Made by a program: the position numbers and the translations under genes
From: Methylovulum sp.
GTDB lineage: Bacteria > Pseudomonadota > Gammaproteobacteria > Methylococcales > Methylomonadaceae
Length of the DNA: 11,928 bases
Reading direction: 5' to 3'
NCBI GenBank assembly: GCA_016919605.1
Contig: JACXTQ010000264.1
Coordinates: 1-11,928 of the forward strand
Shown: piece by piece, positions 6,391 through 11,928 of the stretch
Layout of the letters: each line of letters opens with the position of its first letter
Position numbering within the stretch: position 1 is the stretch's first letter
The notes under the pieces: generated by a model
The model's input: the letters and a program-made list of their open reading frames with translations, nothing else
The model's database searches: none
What the model was told of the DNA's origin: nothing

Positions 6391-7224
6391 ATGAAACCCT
6401 ACCTAGACCTGCTTGCCAAAATCCTCAGCGAAGGCCACCACAAAGGCGACCGTACCGGCACAGGCACACTATCCCTCTTTGGCCACCAATTGCGCTTTAA
6501 CTTGCAAGAAGGCTTTCCCTTAGTCACCACTAAAAAAATCCATTTAAAATCCATCATCCATGAATTGTTGTGGTTTTTACAAGGCGACACCAACCTGGCT
6601 TACCTGCATGGGCATAAGGTCAGTATTTGGGATGAATGGGCAGATACCAACGGCGACTTAGGGCCTGTGTACGGCAAACAATGGCGGTCTTGGCCGACTG
6701 CCGACGGGCACACCATTGACCAGCTCAGCCAAGTGCTGGCACAATTGCAAGCTACTCCCAACAGCCGCCGGATCATCGTTTCGGCTTGGAATGTCGCCGA
6801 CTTGCCCGATGAGCGTATCAGCCCACAGGCCAATGTCGCCCAAGGCAAAATGGCCCTGGCCCCTTGCCATGCCTTGTTCCAGTTTTATGTCGCTGATGGA
6901 CGGCTTTCCTGCCAGCTTTACCAGCGCAGTTGCGACACTTTTTTGGGCTTGCCTTTCAATATCGCCAGCTACGCGTTGCTGACCCATATCATCGCCCAAC
7001 AAGCCGGACTGCAAGTGGGCGAGTTGATCTGGACGGGCGGTGACGTGCATCTGTATCTAAACCATCTGGAACAAGCACGCCTGCAACTTAGCCGCGAACC
7101 CCTGCCCTTACCGCAACTCACCCTCAAACGCCGCCCCGAATCGTTGTTCGCCTACTGTTATGACGATTTTGAGATCAGCGGTTACAAAGCACATGATGCC
7201 ATAAAAGCGGCCATTTCGATTTAG
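6391..7224 (+). CDS. thyA: thymidylate synthase
   Basis: ThyA converts dUMP to dTMP using 5,10-methylenetetrahydrofolate, the de novo route to thymidylate for DNA. The sequence aligns end to end with the well-known E. coli enzyme as I remember it. It has DRTGTGTLS (20-28) with the phosphate-binding Arg21, GFPLVTTKK (41-49), SRRIIVSAWN (125-134) with the two Arg from the partner subunit, MALAPCHALFQFY (154-166) carrying the catalytic Cys159, CQLYQRSCD (174-182), and the GLPFNIASY segment with Asn190. It is 277 residues against 264 in E. coli. The extra 13 lie in one block (about 139-151) just before the catalytic loop. The start is supported by AAAGG nine bases upstream. Its stop overlaps that of the convergent fumC gene. 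The gene is GC-richer than the genes to its left. Confidence 0.97.
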   Translation: MKPYLDLLAKILSEGHHKGDRTGTGTLSLFGHQLRFNLQEGFPLVTTKKIHLKSIIHELLWFLQGDTNLAYLHGHKVSIWDEWADTNGDLGPVYGKQWRSWPTADGHTIDQLSQVLAQLQATPNSRRIIVSAWNVADLPDERISPQANVAQGKMALAPCHALFQFYVADGRLSCQLYQRSCDTFLGLPFNIASYALLTHIIAQQAGLQVGELIWTGGDVHLYLNHLEQARLQLSREPLPLPQLTLKRRPESLFAYCYDDFEISGYKAHDAIKAAISI

Positions 7225-8618
7225 CCGCCCCCACCACCACAGCCAATCCCACCTTCGGTCAATGCGGCCGGATTCAACAACCTGCCCAGCTCGTCAAGAC
7301 TTAATCCGGTCATTTCAGCGGCGACTTCGATAATCGGGCGGCCTTGCTTATAAGCGGCTTTGGCCACTTCGGCGGCTTTGGCGTAGCCGATGATGGGGTT
7401 TAACGCCGTCACTAAAATCGGATTTCTCGCCAAAGCTTGTTGCAGGTTGTCTTGCCTGACAGTAAAACCGGCAATAGCCTTGTCCGCGAGTAAGCGGCTG
7501 ACGTTGCTTAATAGCTCGATGCTTTGCAGGATGTTATAAGCAATCACAGGCAGCATGACATTTAACTGGAAGCTGCCGGATTGTCCGGCAATAGTGATGG
7601 TCGCATCATTGCCGATGACTTGTGCCGCCACCATCGCCGTAGCTTCTGGGATAACCGGATTGACCTTGCCCGGCATGATACTGCTGCCCGGTTGCAAAGC
7701 GGGTAGTTCAATCTCGCCCAACCCCGCCAAGGGGCCGCTGTTCATCCAACGCAAATCATTGGCGATTTTCATCAAGCTGACCGCGATGACCTTCAATTGG
7801 CCGGATAGCTCGACAATGGCATCTTGGCAACTTAAACCCTCAAAAAACGATTCGTTCGGAGTGAACGGCAAGCCGGTTTCCGCACTTAAAACTTGCGCAA
7901 ATTGCTCGGCAAAACGGGGATCGGCATTAATTCCCGTGCCAACCGCGGTACCACCTTGGGCAAGCTTATACACACGCGGTAACGTCGCTTCGAGGCGGTC
8001 ACTGGCGTTGCGGATTTGCAAAGCCCAACCGCCCAGCTCTTGGCTCATACGCACCGGCATGGCATCCATCAAATGGGTACGGCCCGTTTTGGTGACATGG
8101 TCTAAAGACGCGGCTTTTTGCCCGATAACCTCGGCCAGATGCGCCAAACTGGGCAACAACGCTTGCTGGCATTCCAGCGCGGCACTGACATGGATGGCGG
8201 TGGGGATGACATCATTGCTGCTTTGTCCCATGTTGACGTGGTCGTTGGCACTGACCGCCTTACCGGCAAGTTGGCTGGCTAAGTGCGCCAGCACTTCGTT
8301 GACATTCATATTGGTGCTGGTGCCTGAGCCGGTTTGGAACACATCCACCGGAAACTGGTCGCCATGCTGGCCGCTGATGACCTGCTCGGCGGCGGCGATA
8401 ATCGCCTGCGCCAATTCGGCATCGAGTTCACCCAAATCACAATTGACTTTGGCGGCGGTTTTTTTAATCAATGCCACGGTTTTGATAAACGCGGGCGGCA
8501 TGGTCAGGCCACTGATGGGAAAGTTGTCCACGGCACGTTGGGTTTGCGCCGCGTACAAAGCCTGCACCGGCACTTGCAACTCGCCCATGCTATCTTTTTC
8601 TAATCGGTATTCAGTCAT
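7221..8618 (-). CDS. fumC: class II fumarate hydratase
   Basis: This is the iron-independent tricarboxylic-acid-cycle fumarase, which interconverts fumarate and L-malate as a cytosolic homotetramer. Superfamily signatures appear in order: TGSGTSTNMN (96-105), GQSSNDV (131-137), the TGRTHLMDAMP segment with His182 (178-188), and the mobile catalytic loop GSSIMPGKVNP (311-321). The length, 465 residues, fits the family. The last residues form an odd tail, GGIGCGGGGG, with one Cys; this is a C-terminal addition outside the catalytic core. The ATG overlaps the end of the glutaredoxin-like gene by eight bases. On the minus strand, GAGG lies nine bases upstream of the start, so translation is probably coupled. 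The stop overlaps that of thyA on the other strand. A related aspartase is unlikely given the overall match to FumC. Confidence 0.95.
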   Translation of the reverse strand: MTEYRLEKDSMGELQVPVQALYAAQTQRAVDNFPISGLTMPPAFIKTVALIKKTAAKVNCDLGELDAELAQAIIAAAEQVISGQHGDQFPVDVFQTGSGTSTNMNVNEVLAHLASQLAGKAVSANDHVNMGQSSNDVIPTAIHVSAALECQQALLPSLAHLAEVIGQKAASLDHVTKTGRTHLMDAMPVRMSQELGGWALQIRNASDRLEATLPRVYKLAQGGTAVGTGINADPRFAEQFAQVLSAETGLPFTPNESFFEGLSCQDAIVELSGQLKVIAVSLMKIANDLRWMNSGPLAGLGEIELPALQPGSSIMPGKVNPVIPEATAMVAAQVIGNDATITIAGQSGSFQLNVMLPVIAYNILQSIELLSNVSRLLADKAIAGFTVRQDNLQQALARNPILVTALNPIIGYAKAAEVAKAAYKQGRPIIEVAAEMTGLSLDELGRLLNPAALTEGGIGCGGGGG

Positions 8619-8859
8619 GCCTTAATGCCTCTATATAGTGCTCAACGTTAATCAGATCGAAAGGCCAGCATAAGTCTGCCGCCGTTTCGGGATGGTATAA
8701 AACCGGAATACGGATGGCGTAACAGGCTTGCCAATGTTCCACCTCGGCAATGTCCACGATGTCGATAGCCACACGATCAAGTGGCAACTGGGCGATAATC
8801 GCCTCCGCCTGTTCGCACAAATGGCAACCTGCGGTGCCTAACAATAATAAGCGTATCAT
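8611..8859 (-). CDS. glutaredoxin-like thiol protein, 82 aa
   Basis: A small thioredoxin-fold protein of the glutaredoxin-like type (DUF836 style). A first strand, IRLLLLGT, leads straight into GCHLC (11-15) with the CxxC pair Cys12 and Cys15. IPVLYH (51-56) supplies the expected cis-proline, and a W-P-F-D turn and C-terminal helix follow. Such proteins probably reduce disulfides in the cytosol, but the partner is unknown. Another Cys (Cys64) sits near the end. It lies six bases after the yqhA-like stop and overlaps fumC by eight bases, so it appears to be an internal gene of a tightly packed operon. No clear Shine-Dalgarno sequence is visible, consistent with coupled translation. Confidence 0.85.
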   Translation of the reverse strand: MIRLLLLGTAGCHLCEQAEAIIAQLPLDRVAIDIVDIAEVEHWQACYAIRIPVLYHPETAADLCWPFDLINVEHYIEALRHD

Positions 8860-8865
8860 CGCTAG

Positions 8866-9378
8866 TTAATGGGAATGTTTAGTGAGCTTGTCCAAATACC
8901 CCATGAGTAGGGCGGACACGACCAAGGTCAGGTGGATAACTACATACCAAAGCAATTTATCATTGGCAGTGCCATTGATGTTCATGAAAATTTTCAGCAA
9001 ATGGATGGATGAAATCGCCACAATCGAAGTCGCCACCTTCATCTTCATTGAGCCATAATCGTGGGTACCCAGCCACTCCAGCTTCTCAGTACCGGCACTA
9101 ATATCCAAACGCGAGACAAAGTTTTCATAGCCGCTGAACATAATCAATACGATTAGGCTACCGACCAGCGACAAGTCTATCAACGTCAGCAACGTCAGGA
9201 TGAAATCGGTCTCGCTGATAGTGAAGATAATCGGCAAAAAGTGATAAAGCTCTTCAAAGAATTTTACAAACAACGCCAATAAAGCAAAGCTCATACCTGC
9301 GTAAATTGGAGCCAAAACCCAACGGCTGGCATACATCAGCCGTTCAAGGGTGTGTTCTATCTGTTGGGGTAGGGACAT
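8866..9378 (-). CDS. yqhA: UPF0114 family inner-membrane protein, YqhA-like
   Basis: The 170-residue protein closely follows E. coli YqhA as I remember it. It shares an amphipathic N-terminus with YASRWVLAP (16-24), the family hallmark MFSGYENFVSRLDIS (80-94), KVATSIVAISSIHLL (114-128), and the ending MGYLDKLTKHSH. Four hydrophobic segments are visible at about 20-40, 58-80, 115-132 and 143-161, predicting an inner-membrane protein. The biochemical function of the family is not established to my knowledge. It starts 28 bases after the ligA stop and ends six bases before the glutaredoxin-like gene, so it is likely co-transcribed with both. The ribosome-binding signal before the ATG is weak. 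Confidence 0.93.
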   Translation of the reverse strand: MSLPQQIEHTLERLMYASRWVLAPIYAGMSFALLALFVKFFEELYHFLPIIFTISETDFILTLLTLIDLSLVGSLIVLIMFSGYENFVSRLDISAGTEKLEWLGTHDYGSMKMKVATSIVAISSIHLLKIFMNINGTANDKLLWYVVIHLTLVVSALLMGYLDKLTKHSH

Positions 9379-9406
9379 TTTTAGATACCGGAAAAATTTG
9401 CCGATA

Positions 9407-11431
9407 TTATAACAATTCTGCGGAGGTATAGTTTGCCAACAATTTCTTAAATTCTTCCTCAGCTACCACCTTAACTCCCAGCTCTTGCGCCTTAGCCAAT
9501 TTTGACCCCGCCTCTGCCCCTGCCAGCACTGCCGTGGTTTTTTTCGACACGGAGCCGGACACTTTCGCCCCTAAGCCTTCCAGAGCCGCTTTAGCTTGGT
9601 CGCGGGGCATGGACAGGGTGCCGGTGATTACCCAGGTTTGCCCGGCTAAGGGCTGGGCTTGGGCGGGATCGGCGGCGACATCAGGCCAGTTGACACCGGC
9701 ATCGATAATGGCTTGCACTATCGCTTGGTTTTTGGCATCGGCAAAAAAATCGACAATATTTTTTGCCATCACTGGGCCGATGTCCGGCACTTGTAGCAGG
9801 TCTTCGTAAGTGGCGCTGATAAGGGCGGGGTAGTTTTTAAACTGTTTGGCGATAGCTTTGGCGCTTTCTTCGCCGATTTCATGGATACCTAAGGCGGCGA
9901 TAAACGTCCCTAGTTGGGTATTTTTAGTGGCCTTGATCGAGTCCAGCACATTTTGCGCACTCTTCTCGCCTTGCCCGTCCAAGTCGGCAATATCGCTGGC
10001 CTTGAGCGTGTAAATATCGGCGATGGTATGCAAGATGCCTTTGCTGTACAGCACCTCAATCAGCTTGGTGCCGAGGTTGATGATGTTCATGCACTTGCGT
10101 GAAGCGTAATGGCGGATGCGCTCCGCCCCTTGCGCGGCACAGCTTAAACCGCCTGTGCAACGGTACGCGGCCTGCCCGACGGTACGTTCGACCGCCGCCC
10201 CACAAACCGGGCAAACGCTAGGCATAATGATGGCGGTTCTTTGTGCGCCTATGTTGGCGACTTTGGATATTTTCGGGATAACGTCACCAGCCCGTTGGAT
10301 TTCGACGCTATCGCCAATACACAAGCCTAAGCGTTCAATTTCATCCATATTGTGCAAGGTGGCGTTGCTAACGGTCACGCCACCGACAAACACCGGCTCA
10401 AGGCGGGCCACGGGAGTCAATACGCCAGTGCGGCCCACTTGAAAATCGACTTCCAATAATTGCGTGAGCGCCAATTGTGCCGGAAATTTGCGGGCCACCG
10501 CCCATTTGGGTGAGCGGGCGATAAAGCCTAAGGTGTTTTGCAGGGCAAGGGTATCTATTTTGTAAACTATGCCGTCAATTTCCATCGGCAAACGTTCCCT
10601 CACTTGCTCCATAAGGGCGTAGTTTCGCGTAAATTCGGCAAAACTGCCCAGAAAACTATCGCAGGGGGCGTTTTTGCGAAAGCCTAAGCGGGCTAAGTAG
10701 TCCAATATCTGCGAATGCGCCATAAATTCAGCATCGCCTTGGTAGTCGCCGATGCCATAGGGGATAAAACGCAAATCCCGTCCGGCGGCAATTTTCGGGT
10801 CCATTTGCCGGATAGTGCCTGCGGCGGCATTTCTGGGATTAACAAAGGTTTTACCATTGGTTTCCACCGCCATGCTGTTCAGTTTGGCAAAAGCGGCCTT
10901 AGGCATAAAGACTTCGCCGCGCACTTCCAATGTGGCGGGAGGGTTATCGGTGGCAAGTTGCAGGGGTACGGATTTGATAGTCTTGATGTTATGGCTAACA
11001 TCTTCGCCGGTTTGGCCATCGCCACGGGTAGCGGCGTAACTGAACAGGCCATTATCGTAATGGATAGAAATCGCCAGCCCGTCCAGCTTAGGTTCACTGA
11101 AAATAGGCAAGGTGTCCGTGGCGATATCCAAGTCTTTGGCGGCTTTTTCAAAAAACTGGTAGGTTTCCTCCAAAGAAAAGGCGTTTGCCAGCGAGAGCAT
11201 TTTGACGCGGTGTTCGATTTTGTTAAATTCGCTGATAGGCTCGGCCCCGACCCGTTGCGAAGGTGAGTCGGGCGTGACCCAGTCAGGGTGCGCGGCTTCT
11301 ATCGCCAGCAATTCCCGAAAGGCTGCATCGTAGTGGCTATCGGACACACTGGGGTTATCGAGCACATAGTATTCGTAATCCCAGTGTCTAAGGGTGGCGA
11401 TCAGTTGGGTGTAAGCGTGTTTCAAGGCCAA
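9407..11431 (-). CDS. ligA: NAD-dependent DNA ligase
   Basis: LigA seals nicks in duplex DNA during replication and repair, using NAD as the adenylate donor. Domains in order are the N-terminal Ia region with YYVLDNPSVSDSHYD (21-35), and the adenylation domain with the catalytic lysine in SEPKLDGLA (112-120, Lys115) and ATRGDG. The OB fold with VGRTGVLTP (332-340) follows, then a four-Cys zinc site (Cys407, 410, 425, 431), helix-hairpin-helix repeats (about 480-565), and a C-terminal BRCT domain (about 595-670, starting LAGQTWVITG). The 674 residues match the normal length. No ATG is available in frame near the N-terminus. The best starts are TTG at 11431 or a second TTG two codons later, with GGA just upstream. 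An upstream structured spacer separates it from the preceding gene, and yqhA follows 28 bases after the stop. The usual gammaproteobacterial neighbour zipA is not recognisable next to it. Confidence 0.97.
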   Translation of the reverse strand: MALKHAYTQLIATLRHWDYEYYVLDNPSVSDSHYDAAFRELLAIEAAHPDWVTPDSPSQRVGAEPISEFNKIEHRVKMLSLANAFSLEETYQFFEKAAKDLDIATDTLPIFSEPKLDGLAISIHYDNGLFSYAATRGDGQTGEDVSHNIKTIKSVPLQLATDNPPATLEVRGEVFMPKAAFAKLNSMAVETNGKTFVNPRNAAAGTIRQMDPKIAAGRDLRFIPYGIGDYQGDAEFMAHSQILDYLARLGFRKNAPCDSFLGSFAEFTRNYALMEQVRERLPMEIDGIVYKIDTLALQNTLGFIARSPKWAVARKFPAQLALTQLLEVDFQVGRTGVLTPVARLEPVFVGGVTVSNATLHNMDEIERLGLCIGDSVEIQRAGDVIPKISKVANIGAQRTAIIMPSVCPVCGAAVERTVGQAAYRCTGGLSCAAQGAERIRHYASRKCMNIINLGTKLIEVLYSKGILHTIADIYTLKASDIADLDGQGEKSAQNVLDSIKATKNTQLGTFIAALGIHEIGEESAKAIAKQFKNYPALISATYEDLLQVPDIGPVMAKNIVDFFADAKNQAIVQAIIDAGVNWPDVAADPAQAQPLAGQTWVITGTLSMPRDQAKAALEGLGAKVSGSVSKKTTAVLAGAEAGSKLAKAQELGVKVVAEEEFKKLLANYTSAELL

Positions 11432-11434
11432 TCC

Positions 11435-11514
11435 AGTCAGGTAGGAAGATAAGCCCAGCCATTTTCAATGGGCTGACGGCTGGGATAAAAGCTATCCCTT
11501 TACCTTACCTGACT
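11435..11514. repeat. structured intergenic spacer upstream of ligA with nested inverted repeats
   Basis: Outer 9-bp arms AGTCAGGTA (11435-11443) and TACCTGACT (11506-11514) enclose further stems. CCCAGCC (11454-11460) pairs with GGCTGGG (11478-11484), AGCCCA (11452-11457) can alternatively pair with TGGGCT (11469-11474), and GGGATA-AAAGC-TATCCC (11482-11498) is a perfect hairpin. Several pairings exclude each other. It could be a dispersed palindromic repeat unit, or a leader or terminator element between the two minus-strand genes. On the minus strand no T-tract follows the stems, so simple termination is not strongly indicated. Confidence 0.5.
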
Positions 11515-11536
11515 CTTGCGCTCATGGCAACCCGCC

Positions 11537-11928
11537 TTAACCGGAGTGTTCCAGCAGTCCGGCCAAGGCGCAGGCGTTGTGGAAATCAATCACCCGATCC
11601 AAAGGCAGATGGGTGGCCTGGGCAATACCTGGCAAGCTAAAGGCTTTGTTGGCGGTCATGTACGCAGTGAGCGGAAAAATATAGCGTTCGTCCATGATAG
11701 AAGCGGATTCTCTGAGCAAAGCCTTATCGGGCCAACTATTCAGGCGCACAGGGGTATCCAGTTGATAGCCGTAAAGCAAACGGCCTTGCGAGGCATATAA
11801 AACAGCCCGAAACTGCAAATCGGCTAGGGGGTGTCCGGGCAGTTTCGGCAAGGTAGCCTCTTTTTTCCGACGTACCCATGTCCGCCCGACCTGTACCAGC
11901 TCTTCTTTATCACCGCCACCCTCAACGA
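11537..11928 (-). CDS. C-terminal part of an unrecognised protein, runs off the window
   Basis: The frame stays open from the right edge to the TAA at 11537-11539, giving about 130 residues of a longer protein. A TTG at 11851 could be read as a start. However, the open frame upstream (V-E-G-G-G-D-K-E-E-L-V-Q-V-G-R-T-W-V-R-R-K-K-E) looks like normal coding sequence, so I treat the gene as partial. The visible part has a basic stretch, then strands around FRAVLYASQGRLLYGY, and a helical end with LPGIAQATHLPLDRVIDFHNACALAGLLE. That end resembles a winged-helix or helix-turn-helix layout, though no known domain is certain. It lies upstream of ligA on the same strand, with the structured spacer between them. 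It does not look like ZipA. Confidence 0.7.
   Translation of the reverse strand, partial: VEGGGDKEELVQVGRTWVRRKKEATLPKLPGHPLADLQFRAVLYASQGRLLYGYQLDTPVRLNSWPDKALLRESASIMDERYIFPLTAYMTANKAFSLPGIAQATHLPLDRVIDFHNACALAGLLEHSG

Noticed and set aside
7555..8625. 356-codon open frame on the + strand opposite fumC
   Set aside because: It is the antisense shadow of a clearly identified fumarase gene; the peptide is low-complexity and has no domain.
10715..11266. 183-codon open frame on the + strand opposite ligA
   Set aside because: Antisense shadow of ligA, whose domains are unambiguous.

Overview
The window looks like a piece of a gammaproteobacterial chromosome. FumC, ThyA, LigA and the YqhA-type membrane protein all read as intact proteins close to gammaproteobacterial versions. 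A methanotroph-like (Methylococcales-type) host is my guess from the general style of the proteins; it is not shown by any marker gene here. No rRNA, tRNA, CRISPR array or intact insertion sequence was found.

Left part (1-1250): the last 65 codons of a protein with a glycoside-hydrolase-like C-terminal beta domain, then an AT-rich spacer, an unrecognised 122-residue protein (382-750), and a short divergent HU-like DNA-binding protein (931-1200). The HU-like gene has stacked inverted repeats in front of it and a good intrinsic terminator behind it.

Middle part (1251-6390): a visibly AT-rich segment. About 700 bases without a convincing gene lead into three genes on the + strand. These are a 677-residue fusion of a sulfotransferase-like domain with a GT61-type glycosyltransferase domain, a second stand-alone sulfotransferase-like protein, and a class I SAM-dependent methyltransferase. 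Together they look like a small cassette that builds and decorates (sulfates, methylates) a cell-surface or secreted glycan. Its composition differs from the flanking housekeeping genes, which suggests lateral acquisition. No sulfate-activation genes (PAPS synthesis) lie in the window, so the donor would have to come from elsewhere in the genome.

Right part (6391-11928): GC-richer core genes. thyA runs on the + strand and converges on fumC so tightly that their stop codons overlap. On the - strand, in transcription order, come an unrecognised gene running off the right edge, a structured 105-base spacer, ligA, a yqhA-like membrane protein gene, a small glutaredoxin-like gene and fumC. The last four are packed with gaps of a few to about 28 bases, or overlaps, so they probably form one transcript.

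The most unusual item is the sulfotransferase-GT61 fusion and its cassette. Next are the HU-like protein that lacks the usual DNA-intercalating arm, and the structured spacers around it and before ligA.
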